7,185 nucleotides of DNA from Terriglobales bacterium (GTDB taxonomy: Bacteria > Acidobacteriota > Terriglobia > Terriglobales > Gp1-AA117): assembly GCA_030150795.1 (NCBI GenBank), contig JASLFF010000425.1:1-7185 (forward strand), read 5' to 3'. The first letter of the stretch is position 1. Each line of letters starts with the position of its first letter. A model generated the notes under the pieces. The model did no database searches, was not told where the DNA came from, and was given only the letters and a program-made list of their open reading frames with translations. This document shows positions 1-5,665 of this stretch, in pieces. The position numbers and the translations under genes were made by a program.

Positions 1-1383
1 ATTATCGGCACCGGACTGATTGGCGGGTCGCTGGCCCTGGCCTTGAAGGCCGCAGGGTTTGGAGGAAAGATCGTTGGTTGCGATCGTCGGGCGGTTGTGG
101 ACCGCGCTCGCAGCATGCGCGCCATCGATACCGGGACGGAAGATCCGGTGGAAGCCGTGGCGGGAAGCGATCTGATCGTTCTGGCTACACCCGTGGGCGG
201 AATCATCGATCTGATTGAACGGATTGGGCCAGTCGCGCCGCCGGATGCGTTGATTACCGACGTTGGCAGCACCAAGAAAGAAATCCTTGAGCGGGCGCGC
301 GCCGTTTTTGGCGATCAGGCATCGCAGCGTTTTATCGGCGGCCATCCCATGGCGGGCAAGGAACACAGCGGGCTTGAAAACGCTGAGTCAAAATTACTTT
401 TGAACGCTGTGTGGCTGCTGGTGCCCCAAACGAACCAATCCACAGACCGCGGCAAGATCAAGGAGTATTGCGAGCTGCTGGAGCGAATCGGCGTGCGTAT
501 CTTGAAAATGGATGCGGAGCGCCATGACCAGATGTGCGCCTGGACAAGCCACCTTCCGCAGATGATTTCCACTGCGCTGGCGGCGACCCTGATTGAGGAA
601 CTGGGGGACAATCCTGACGTGCATGCCATTGGCGGACGCGCCCTGCGCGAGATGACCCGTATCGCTTCCAGCCCTTATTCCATGTGGCGCGACATTGCGC
701 ATACCAATACAGCCAACATTGAAAGCGTTCTCAGCAAACTGGAGCAGCGGCTGGTACACATCCGTGAAAACCTTCGCACGCCGGCGCTACGCGACGAGTT
801 TGATCACGCCAACCACTTTGAGCTGGGCACAAGAGACGTTGCTGCAACGGTGCTGGTGCTGCCGGGATGGCAGAACTCCGGCCCTCGGCATTGGCAAACG
901 CTGTGGGAACAACAGAACCCCATTTTTCTGCGGGTGCAGCAGCGGGACTGGGAGTTTCCTCATCGTGACTGGTGGCTGGAACGGATTTCCATAGAGGTGA
1001 AGCAATCGCCGCCGCCCATTGTTTTTGCCGCGCATAGCCTCGGTTGTATAGCGCTGGCGCACTGGTGCAAAGCATCGCCTTCTGAGGTACACAAGATCAA
1101 AGGCGCATTGCTGGTTGCGCCAGCTGATGTGGATGGCAAAGACGCTCCCAAGCAGCTCAAGGATTTTTCACCCGTCCCGCGTGACCTGCTGCCATTTCCG
1201 ACCATCGTGGTTGCCAGCAGTACTGATCCATATCTCACAATCCCGCGCGCCCGGGAGTTCGCGCGCTCATGGGGCAGCCGCTTTGTCGATATTGGCGCTG
1301 CGGGACATATCAATGGAGAATCGGGTCTGGGCGACTGGCCGGAAGGGAAGCGGCTGCTGAGGCATTTGGTGGAAGGAGAGTGA
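1..1383 (+). CDS. tyrA: Prephenate dehydrogenase fused to an RBBP9/YdeN-like serine hydrolase domain (5' end cut off by the window)
   Basis: The frame is open from base 1, so the true start lies upstream; residues here count from base 1 (460 seen). Residues 3-9 (GTGLIGG) are the Rossmann nucleotide-binding loop. TDVGSTK (86-92), GGHPMAG (113-119, with His115), TSHLP (182-186, His184) and the MTRIASSPYSMWRDI segment (Arg220) are hallmark TyrA motifs. This enzyme oxidatively decarboxylates prephenate (or arogenate) in tyrosine synthesis in the cytoplasm. The TyrA helical domain ends near residue 273. After only about ten linker residues a second domain begins at VLVLPGW (284-290). It has AHSLG (nucleophile Ser346), STDPY (Asp409) and GHINGESGLGDWPEG (His436), the complete triad and signature of RBBP9/YdeN-type alpha/beta hydrolases. 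No ACT domain is seen. The hydrolase substrate is unknown. A lost stop codon or a sequencing indel between two adjacent genes is the main alternative to a true fusion; a GTG at 850 could start the hydrolase alone, but no clear ribosome site precedes it. Confidence 0.93.
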   Translation: MIGTGLIGGSLALALKAAGFGGKIVGCDRRAVVDRARSMRAIDTGTEDPVEAVAGSDLIVLATPVGGIIDLIERIGPVAPPDALITDVGSTKKEILERARAVFGDQASQRFIGGHPMAGKEHSGLENAESKLLLNAVWLLVPQTNQSTDRGKIKEYCELLERIGVRILKMDAERHDQMCAWTSHLPQMISTALAATLIEELGDNPDVHAIGGRALREMTRIASSPYSMWRDIAHTNTANIESVLSKLEQRLVHIRENLRTPALRDEFDHANHFELGTRDVAATVLVLPGWQNSGPRHWQTLWEQQNPIFLRVQQRDWEFPHRDWWLERISIEVKQSPPPIVFAAHSLGCIALAHWCKASPSEVHKIKGALLVAPADVDGKDAPKQLKDFSPVPRDLLPFPTIVVASSTDPYLTIPRAREFARSWGSRFVDIGAAGHINGESGLGDWPEGKRLLRHLVEGE

Positions 1384-1652
1384 GTCGAGGCGATAAGGTT
1401 TTGAAGGCATATATCTTCGGGTGGGCAGGATTGGCAATCCTTACTGTCTGGCTGAATCGCTGGACTGCTTCGCTCGGGTTCGGATTCATTTCCTGTGTTA
1501 TCGGTGCAATGGCAGCGACGGCTCAAGTTGATCCTGAAGATCCAAAGCGAAAAGAATGGAAGCGCACTGCCATTGCGCTGATGGTGTTCGGTTGCGTGTT
1601 CAGTCTGATAGATCTCATCGACAAATTCGCGCTCTCGTACTTTATCCGCTGA
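1380..1652 (+). CDS. Small three-helix membrane protein, unrecognised
   Basis: A 90-aa product is read from GTG at 1380, which overlaps the upstream stop codon by 4 nt (GTGA). This suggests translational coupling with the tyrA-hydrolase gene. Hydrophobic stretches at about residues 9-25, 31-48 and 63-82 look like three membrane helices. They are separated by a charged loop rich in Asp, Glu, Lys and Arg (51-62). A purine-rich GGAAGGAG at 1371-1378 is only 1 nt from the GTG, so the exact start is uncertain. TTG at 1401 would give 83 aa and still keep the helices. An ATG at 1269 in the same frame would add 37 residues lying entirely over the hydrolase coding sequence, and I reject it. No family is recognised. 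The function cannot be told from the sequence; the overlap is the only hint that it belongs with the upstream gene. Confidence 0.68.
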   Translation: MSRGDKVLKAYIFGWAGLAILTVWLNRWTASLGFGFISCVIGAMAATAQVDPEDPKRKEWKRTAIALMVFGCVFSLIDLIDKFALSYFIR

Positions 1653-1681
1653 TTGCACCCGTCGCCACAGCTAGTTAAAAT
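1653..1681 (+). promoter_or_regulatory. Candidate sigma70-like promoter for scoA, leaderless geometry
   Basis: TTGCAC (1653-1658) is followed after 17 nt by TAAAAT (1676-1681), which matches the TATAAT consensus at five of six positions. The scoA ATG at 1691 is only 9 nt past the -10, so transcription would begin at or just before the start codon. This fits the absence of any Shine-Dalgarno before scoA. The -35 is weak (three of six). Confidence 0.4.
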
Positions 1682-1690
1682 CATCTGTTT

Positions 1691-2389
1691 ATGAACAAAG
1701 TCGTTGCCAGCGCTGATGAGGCCGTCCGCGATGTAAAAGACGGTTCAATGATTATGGTGGGCGGTTTTGGGCTGTGCGGAATTCCTGCCGACCTGATCGA
1801 TGCCCTTGTTCGCAAGGGCGTAAAGGACCTGACCACAGTCTCGAACAATGCCGGCGTGGACGATTTTGGTCTTGGCAAACTTCTGCAGACGGGACAGATT
1901 AAGAAGCATATTGGTTCTTACGTCGGCGAGAACAAGTTATTTGAAAAGCTTGTGCTCACCGGCAAGGTGGTGCTGGAACTGAATCCGCAAGGCACGCTGG
2001 CCGAGCGCATTCGCGCGGGCGGTGCGGGTATCCCGGCATTTTTCACTCCCACCGGCGCGGGCACAGTGGTTTCAGAAGGCAAAGAGATACGCGAATTCGA
2101 CGGCCGGCCTTATGTGATGGAACGCGGCCTGAAAGCCGACTTCGCTCTGATCAAGGCCTGGAAGGCCGACCGCTGGGGCAATCTGGTCTTTCACAAGACC
2201 GCAAGAAACTTCAATCCTGTGATGGCTACGGCGGCGCGGGTCACGATTGTCGAGGTGGAAGAAATAGTAGAGCCCGGGCAGCTTGATCCGGACGGCGTGC
2301 ACCTGGCCAGCGTTTACGTGAAGAGAATCGTGTTGAGCACAGGACAAGAAAAGCGTATTGAGAAGCATACGGTCAGGAAGCGGGCCTGA
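1691..2389 (+). CDS. scoA: 3-oxoacid CoA-transferase subunit A
   Basis: This 232-aa protein is the alpha subunit of a succinyl-CoA (or acetyl-CoA):3-oxoacid CoA-transferase. That enzyme moves CoA onto acetoacetate or a related ketoacid for breakdown. The diagnostic class I CoA-transferase alpha-subunit signature GGFGLCGIP lies at residues 24-32. SNNAG is at 51-55, the Gly-rich segment ELNPQGTLAERIRAGG starts at 96, GNLVF is at 163-167 and NFNP at 173-176. The length is typical of the ScoA/AtoD family. The beta subunit follows downstream, so the pair should form a heteromer. No Shine-Dalgarno precedes the ATG, while a promoter-like pair ends 9 nt upstream. AtoD or PcaI (acetate or 3-oxoadipate CoA-transferase) are related alternatives. 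The tight resemblance to the SCOT alpha signature favours ScoA, but substrate preference cannot be fixed from sequence alone. Confidence 0.95.
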   Translation: MNKVVASADEAVRDVKDGSMIMVGGFGLCGIPADLIDALVRKGVKDLTTVSNNAGVDDFGLGKLLQTGQIKKHIGSYVGENKLFEKLVLTGKVVLELNPQGTLAERIRAGGAGIPAFFTPTGAGTVVSEGKEIREFDGRPYVMERGLKADFALIKAWKADRWGNLVFHKTARNFNPVMATAARVTIVEVEEIVEPGQLDPDGVHLASVYVKRIVLSTGQEKRIEKHTVRKRA

Positions 2390-2397
2390 AGAGTCAG

Positions 2398-2415
2398 GTA
2401 ACGATCGCGCGTTAC
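2398..2415. other. Short hairpin just after the scoA stop
   Basis: GTAACG (2398-2403) and CGTTAC (2410-2415) are perfect reverse complements around a 6-nt loop, 8 nt after the scoA stop codon. No T-run follows, so it is not a standard intrinsic terminator. It could stabilise the 3' end of scoA mRNA or slightly attenuate read-through into scoB. Confidence 0.45.
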
Positions 2416-2435
2416 TCGGAGCAATACCGTTAACG

Positions 2436-2461
2436 TAGAGACGTAGCATGCTACGTCTCTA
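2436..2461. repeat. Perfect 26-bp palindrome between scoA and scoB
   Basis: The arm TAGAGACGTAGCA (2436-2448) is followed with no spacer by its exact reverse complement (2449-2461). Bases just outside do not pair. From memory, palindromes of the type GTAGAGACG...CGTCTCTAC are dispersed in many copies in several bacterial phyla, so this is most likely one copy of a dispersed palindromic repeat. It sits between two genes that are usually adjacent or overlapping. In RNA it would form a strong stem-loop ahead of scoB. Confidence 0.85.
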
Positions 2462-2494
2462 TACAGAGCTCATTGCGATTGCGGGGGATCATCT

Positions 2495-3190
2495 ATGGCG
2501 ACAATACCGGTCAATAAAGCGGACAAGCAGAAAGACGTAGAGAAGCGCGAGCGTATTGTGAAACGCATTGCGCGCGAGATGCAGGATGGTTTCTATGTGA
2601 ACCTGGGCATTGGCATGCCCACGCTGGTGGCCAATTACATTGCCCCCGGAGTTGAAGTGATTCTGCAAAGCGAGAATGGTATGCTGGGCGTTGGGCCGTT
2701 TCCATTTGAAGGCGAAGAAAATCCCGACCTGATCAATGCCAGCAAGGAGACTGTGACGGAAGTTCCGGGAACGGCATATTTTTCCAGCGCCGATTCATTC
2801 GCCATGATTCGCGGCGGGCACATTGATCTGAGCGTGCTGGGCGCAATGGAAGTGGACGAAGAAGGCAATCTGGCCAACTGGATGATCCCCGGAAAAATGG
2901 TGAAAGGCATGGGCGGAGCCATGGACCTGGTGGCAGGCGCAAGGCGCGTGATTATCGCCATGGAACATACGACCAAGGACGGCACGTCTAAGATCCTGCC
3001 AAAATGCACTCTTCCCTTAACGGGAATGAAAGTTGTGAACACCATTGTGACAGAGATGGCTTACATCAATGTCACGCCGCAAGGCTTGATGTTGGAAGAG
3101 GTTGCGCCCGGCTTGACAGCAGAAGACGTGCAAAAGGCGACTGCGGCCCAATTGATTGTAAGCCCGAATTTGAAGACAATGGAGTTTTAA
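2495..3190 (+). CDS. scoB: 3-oxoacid CoA-transferase subunit B
   Basis: This 231-aa protein is the beta subunit that carries the catalytic glutamate of the CoA-transferase. The signature SENGMLG places the nucleophilic Glu at residue 60, which forms the glutamyl-CoA thioester in this family. NLGIGMPT (36-43), the [19 protein letters not shown] segment and the later GAMDL-to-LTG stretch are standard beta-subunit features. The length is slightly above the usual 210-220 aa because of a charged N-terminal extension of about 18 residues rich in Lys, Asp and Arg. The ATG is supported by GGGGGA at 2483-2488, 6 nt upstream. It is transcribed in the same direction as scoA, but the 105-bp gap with two hairpins is longer than usual for this pair. 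The two products together should make the active transferase. AtoA/PcaJ are the alternative names. Confidence 0.95.
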   Translation: MATIPVNKADKQKDVEKRERIVKRIAREMQDGFYVNLGIGMPTLVANYIAPGVEVILQSENGMLGVGPFPFEGEENPDLINASKETVTEVPGTAYFSSADSFAMIRGGHIDLSVLGAMEVDEEGNLANWMIPGKMVKGMGGAMDLVAGARRVIIAMEHTTKDGTSKILPKCTLPLTGMKVVNTIVTEMAYINVTPQGLMLEEVAPGLTAEDVQKATAAQLIVSPNLKTMEF

Positions 3191-3248
3191 GAACAACCAA
3201 AGCCTTTTTCAGGCAATCGGAAATAGAGTTGACGACGGAGGAAAGCAA

Positions 3249-3464
3249 ATGCGTGCAGATCGTGCTGAAGTTTCCTGGGATTCCGAGAAATCAAAGTGGG
3301 TAGTTAAAATTTCCATTGGCGAAGAAGTCATTCGCCGTTATTGCAGTCTGCCCCAGACCGCAGGCGAATCGGACCTTCGATCAGCAGCGCAATCAACGCT
3401 CAAAGATGAAGGCTATGAGCTTGAGGGCGAGGCGATTACAGTCCAACATCCTCAAGCTGCTTAA
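3249..3464 (+). CDS. Small hypothetical protein, 71 aa
   Basis: The ATG is preceded by a strong Shine-Dalgarno, GGAGGAAA at 3237-3244, 4 nt upstream. This is the best argument that the gene is real. The product is soluble and mixed in charge: an N-terminal Trp-containing strand-like part (WDSEKSKWVVKIS), a central EEVIRRYCSLP stretch with the single Cys, and an Ala/Glu-rich helix-like part ending in DEGYELEGEAI. No signal peptide or membrane segment is seen. It lies 58 nt after scoB in the same direction and may be read as the last gene of that unit. It converges on mtnA with only 28 nt between the two stop codons. I do not recognise the family and assign no function. Confidence 0.68.
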   Translation: MRADRAEVSWDSEKSKWVVKISIGEEVIRRYCSLPQTAGESDLRSAAQSTLKDEGYELEGEAITVQHPQAA

Positions 3465-3492
3465 TTTTCACGGCTGAAGCGTGCACTCCCGA

Positions 3493-4557
3493 TCATCGCC
3501 TGGTTTCTGCCAGTGCGGGCGAGGCTTGAGCAAGCTCTTTGAGCGATTCTGTATAAGGCGCCTTGGCGATCCCTCGCTCGGTGATGATCGCCCCAATATA
3601 CTTGCTGGGAGTAACGTCAAAGGCCGGATTCTCCACCAGCACGCCATCGGGCGCAACTTGTTTGCCGGCGTGGTGCGTCACTTCCCGGGCTGAGCGTTGC
3701 TCAATGGGAATTCCATCGCCGCTGTGCATGTTCATATCCACGGTGGACCACGGCGCGGCAACGTAAAAGGGAATCGCGTGCTCTTTGGCCAGGACGGCTA
3801 CGCTGTAAGTGCCAATCTTGTTGGCTACGTCACCATTGGCCGCAATGCGGTCTGCGCCCACGATGACCGTTTTGATCTTGCCCTGGCGCATCATTGCGCC
3901 CGCCATATTGTCGGCAATGAGCGTGGTCTGGATGCCATCTTTCATCAGCTCCCATGCGGTGAGCCGCGAGCCTTGCAGAAACGGCCGAGTTTCATCGGCA
4001 AAGACATGCAGCTTCTTTCCGGAATCAATAGCCGCCCGGATAACGCCAAGCGCGGTGCCATAACCGCACGTCGCTAAAGCGCCGGCATTGCAGTGCGTTA
4101 GGACCCCGCCGGACGAAGGCATAAGCGTGGCACCGTGGCGGCCCATGGCCTCATTCGCAGCAATGTCTTCCACCAGCATTTTTTGCGCTTCTTCCACCAG
4201 GTTGATCTTTACCTGGTGAACACCCTGCGGGGCCGCAGCTTCAAAGGTCTGCTGCATGCGGCGGATGGCCCAGAAAAGATTCACGGCCGTGGGCCGGGTT
4301 TCTCCCATGGTCCGGCAGATCTGGCCGAATTCAGTACGCAAGGTTGCAATGTCCGGCGCGGCGGAATGCTTGACGCCGAGCGCGATACCCATCGCGGCAG
4401 CCACGCCGATCGCAGGAGCGCCGCGGACGATCATGTCGCGAATGGCGGTTGCGACCTCATGATAGGTGTTGCAGGTTACAAAGACTTCCTCCATGGGCAA
4501 CCGCGTTTGATCAATAAAGCGGACTCCCTGGCTGGTCCATTCAAGTGTGCGAATCAT
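3493..4557 (-). CDS. mtnA: S-methyl-5-thioribose-1-phosphate isomerase
   Basis: This 354-aa cytoplasmic enzyme converts 5-methylthioribose-1-phosphate to 5-methylthioribulose-1-phosphate in the methionine salvage pathway. Family hallmarks are present in order: RGAPAIG (45-51), [10 protein letters not shown] with the catalytic Cys156, [16 protein letters not shown] starting at 189, TLIADNMAG (212-220), [10 protein letters not shown] with the catalytic Asp236, [13 protein letters not shown] starting at 246, and a C-terminal IPIEQRS (284-290). The length is typical. No other salvage gene (mtnB, mtnC, mtnD, mtnP) is in the window, so mtnA is solitary here. No Shine-Dalgarno precedes the ATG, but a TACAAT lies 8 nt upstream, hinting at a leaderless message. 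The eIF2B-related ribose-1,5-bisphosphate isomerases share the fold, but both catalytic motifs and the length match MtnA. Confidence 0.96.
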   Translation of the reverse strand: MIRTLEWTSQGVRFIDQTRLPMEEVFVTCNTYHEVATAIRDMIVRGAPAIGVAAAMGIALGVKHSAAPDIATLRTEFGQICRTMGETRPTAVNLFWAIRRMQQTFEAAAPQGVHQVKINLVEEAQKMLVEDIAANEAMGRHGATLMPSSGGVLTHCNAGALATCGYGTALGVIRAAIDSGKKLHVFADETRPFLQGSRLTAWELMKDGIQTTLIADNMAGAMMRQGKIKTVIVGADRIAANGDVANKIGTYSVAVLAKEHAIPFYVAAPWSTVDMNMHSGDGIPIEQRSAREVTHHAGKQVAPDGVLVENPAFDVTPSKYIGAIITERGIAKAPYTESLKELAQASPALAETRR

Positions 4558-4565
4558 CTACTTAG

Positions 4566-4571
4566 ATTGTA
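4566..4571 (-). promoter_or_regulatory. Candidate -10 element just before mtnA
   Basis: Read on the minus strand this is TACAAT, five of six matches to the consensus, ending 8 nt before the mtnA ATG. No convincing -35 lies 16-18 nt upstream. If used, it would give a leaderless transcript, in line with the missing ribosome binding site. Confidence 0.27.
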
Positions 4572-4691
4572 ATTGGTGAGAGAATGGCGCGCATCTTCCG
4601 CACAGGGCATAGAAAGGCGAGTCTGAAAAGCACAATATGAACCTGCTCCGCGGTGAGGCGGAACTGTTGAATCAATAATCCTGTCTTCGTG

Positions 4692-4955
4692 CTAGTTGGG
4701 CCGCCTTGGTACCACCTGTTCATCGATGATCACAAACTGCGCCGGGCAGCTATTCGATCCGCAGATCACGGGCACCACGCCGCGCATTTGCCTGCGGGTG
4801 ATCAAGCCCAACGTGCCGCATTCCGGACAGGAAAGCACGGCCCAATAAGGATCTTCCTGGTCGCCGACCTCGCCCGCGTTTTCCAGCACAAAGATAGTCC
4901 CCGGCTCCATTTGTTCCGGAAGCCATTCCGTCACAATGTTCAGCTCTGCCACCAT
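4692..4955 (-). CDS. Small putative zinc-binding protein, 87 aa
   Basis: The product has two cysteine pairs, CPEC (Cys43, Cys46) and CGSNSC (Cys65, Cys70), 18 residues apart. This is the layout of a small zinc ribbon. The N-terminal half is acidic with conserved-looking WLPEQMEPGTIFVLENAGE, and DPYWAVLSCPECG leads into the first Cys pair. There is no signal peptide or membrane helix. The ATG at 4955 is chosen because GGAGGTG lies ideally upstream; a GTG at 4970 in frame would add five residues and bypass that site. The gene begins 58 nt after the MerR-type regulator, in the same direction, with no clear promoter between, so the two are probably co-transcribed. I do not recognise a named family. 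A role in metal sensing or in protein or nucleic acid contact would be a guess. Confidence 0.78.
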   Translation of the reverse strand: MVAELNIVTEWLPEQMEPGTIFVLENAGEVGDQEDPYWAVLSCPECGTLGLITRRQMRGVVPVICGSNSCPAQFVIIDEQVVPRRPN

Positions 4956-4958
4956 GGT

Positions 4959-4965
4959 CACCTCC
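4959..4965 (-). promoter_or_regulatory. Shine-Dalgarno that fixes the zinc-protein start
   Basis: On the minus strand this reads GGAGGTG, with 5 nt between GGAGG and the ATG at 4955. It lies inside the longer GTG-started version of the frame, so it argues for the shorter 87-aa product. Confidence 0.7.
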
Positions 4966-5013
4966 GCCACTTCTGCTTCTCCTTTGGACCTGCATTCAGG
5001 CGCGCAGACGGTT

Positions 5014-5481
5014 TTAAGAACTTCGCCGTCTACTCGCGTTTCTCGCCGCCTGCTTCTGCGCCGGACGGCGGTTGAATATCTCAGCCCGGACTTCCTTCAC
5101 AGCGTCACTCAGGCACACGCCCAGCAGGGGCTGGCGCGAGTTCTTGAGTATGTCGATCACCTGGCGCTCTGAGTTTTCCAGGTAAATGCGTTTGCCATCG
5201 GTCAACAGGTGATAGTCCGATCCGTTGCTTACCGCTTCCGCCAGCCGCCTTCCGAATTCCTTCTGCAGGAACTTCATGATGCGGCGGACGCGTTGCAGCG
5301 GAAAGCCCTTGCGGCGGAGAGCGCAGATCACCGCGATCTCCGTGAGGTCGTCAAACGAGTACAGCCGGATGCGGCCTTTGCGTTGCGGCTGCACAATGCC
5401 GCGCTCGTCCCACCACTGCAGTTGCCGAGGCGTGATGCCCGTAAGTTTCACCACCTGCGCCGATGTAAAACGCTGATCCAT
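5014..5481 (-). CDS. MerR-family transcriptional regulator
   Basis: This 155-aa protein starts with a winged helix-turn-helix of MerR type. TSAQVVKLTGITPRQLQWWDE (residues 6-26) is the helix-turn-helix, and the RIRLYSFDDLTEIAVICALRRKGF region is the wing plus following helix. PLQRVRRIMKFLQKEF (61-76) is the helix leading into the effector part. The C-terminal domain (about 85-135) contains YHLLTDGKRIYLENS and LLGVCLSDAVKEV and is not the metal-binding loop of classical MerR; the only cysteines are Cys53 and Cys123. The last about 18 residues are a basic Arg/Ala/Ser tail. The gene has its own strong promoter and a large dyad between promoter and start codon, which suggests autoregulation. The small cysteine-rich gene follows 58 nt downstream. 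The ligand is unknown. No Shine-Dalgarno is seen close to the ATG. Confidence 0.88.
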   Translation of the reverse strand: MDQRFTSAQVVKLTGITPRQLQWWDERGIVQPQRKGRIRLYSFDDLTEIAVICALRRKGFPLQRVRRIMKFLQKEFGRRLAEAVSNGSDYHLLTDGKRIYLENSERQVIDILKNSRQPLLGVCLSDAVKEVRAEIFNRRPAQKQAARNASRRRSS

Positions 5482-5485
5482 TGCG

Positions 5486-5517
5486 TATAGGAAATGTTTA
5501 AAACATTTCTTCCTATA
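5486..5517. promoter_or_regulatory. Dyad operator in front of the MerR-type gene
   Basis: GAAATGTTT (5491-5499) and AAACATTTC (5501-5509) are perfect reverse complements around a single central A. An outer pair TATAGG (5486-5491) and CCTATA (5512-5517) extends the symmetry with a 2-nt offset. The site lies between the predicted transcription start and the merR ATG at 5481, 5 nt from the codon. It is a likely dimer binding site for the regulator, probably repressing by blocking transcription or initiation. It would also fold in the mRNA leader. Confidence 0.65.
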
Positions 5518-5533
5518 AATGTTTGATTCATTT
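5517..5533. promoter_or_regulatory. Second, weaker AAATG/CATTT dyad
   Basis: AAATG (5517-5521) and CATTT (5529-5533) flank 7 nt and overlap the predicted -10. The left part repeats the AAATGTTT half-site of the main operator, so this may be a second, lower-affinity binding site covering the promoter. Confidence 0.35.
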
Positions 5534-5557
5534 TAGGAGCAGTATCTAGAAAGTCAA
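5530..5557 (-). promoter_or_regulatory. Strong sigma70-like promoter for the MerR-type gene
   Basis: On the minus strand TTGACT (5557-5552) and TAAAAT (5535-5530) are spaced by 16 nt. Each differs from consensus at one position. The start of transcription would fall near 5523, leaving a leader of about 40 nt that contains the dyad operator. The spacer is not the long 19-20 nt kind used by classical activating MerR proteins. Confidence 0.62.
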
Positions 5558-5592
5558 CAGGAAATGTGCAAGGACGAAGAAGCAAGACCCTT

Positions 5593-5623
5593 GAAACGCA
5601 GAGGAAAGGAGGAAACGGAGGAA
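5593..5623. repeat. Degenerate GAAACGCAGAGG-type repeat tract
   Basis: Purine-rich units of the form (A)CGCAGAGG, AAAGGAGG and AAACGGAGG follow one another at about 9-nt spacing. Similar CGCAGAGG-type tracts occur, from memory, as dispersed intergenic repeats in many environmental bacterial genomes. It lies between thiS and the MerR-type promoter and codes for nothing. Confidence 0.4.
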
Positions 5624-5638
5624 TCGGGATCAACAGCT

Positions 5639-5662
5639 CACCACGGATGAACACAGATTGTG
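5639..5662. repeat. CCACGGATGAACACAGATT-type dispersed repeat fragment
   Basis: A single unit combining CACGGATGA and ACACAGATT is present. This motif family is recalled as a tandem or dispersed intergenic repeat in several environmental phyla and often sits next to the CGCAGAGG type, as here. Only one unit is present, so it may be a remnant. Confidence 0.4.
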
Positions 5663-5665
5663 CGA

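Noticed and set aside
1269..1379. Longer ATG start for the small membrane protein
   Set aside because: The 37 extra residues lie fully over the hydrolase coding sequence in another frame and have no hydrophobic or conserved character.
960..1658. 232-aa open frame on the minus strand over the hydrolase domain and the small membrane protein gene
   Set aside because: It is antisense to two better-supported genes, has low-complexity Ser/Pro/Arg-rich sequence, and shows no family resemblance.
3201..3215. GCCT/AGGC hairpin after scoB as a terminator
   Set aside because: The stem is only 4 bp, and the T-run is in the loop, not after the stem.
3465..3492. Bidirectional terminator between the convergent 71-aa gene and mtnA
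   Set aside because: Only a 4-bp CACG/CGTG pairing is visible in this 28-nt gap, with no flanking A/T tracts of the right form.
3563..3580. A 13-nt stretch (GCGATCCCTCGCT) in mtnA identical to part of the REP-like right arm
   Set aside because: It encodes the ERGIA part of MtnA in frame and lacks the rest of the element, so it is probably chance and not an insertion.
3697..4077. 126-aa plus-strand frame inside mtnA, and others at 4135-4572 and 4256-4462
   Set aside because: They are antisense shadows of mtnA, whose motifs are unambiguous.
4647..4662. TCCGC/GCGGA hairpin between the zinc-protein gene and mtnA
   Set aside because: A 5-bp stem with no U-tract on either strand is too weak to call a terminator.
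4956..4970. GTG start five codons upstream for the zinc-binding-like protein
   Set aside because: The GGAGGTG ribosome site lies between this GTG and the ATG at 4955 and is ideally placed for the ATG.
5448..5654. 68-aa minus-strand frame over the promoter-operator region
   Set aside because: It covers the regulatory region and the start of the MerR-type gene in another frame, and its sequence shows no domain.
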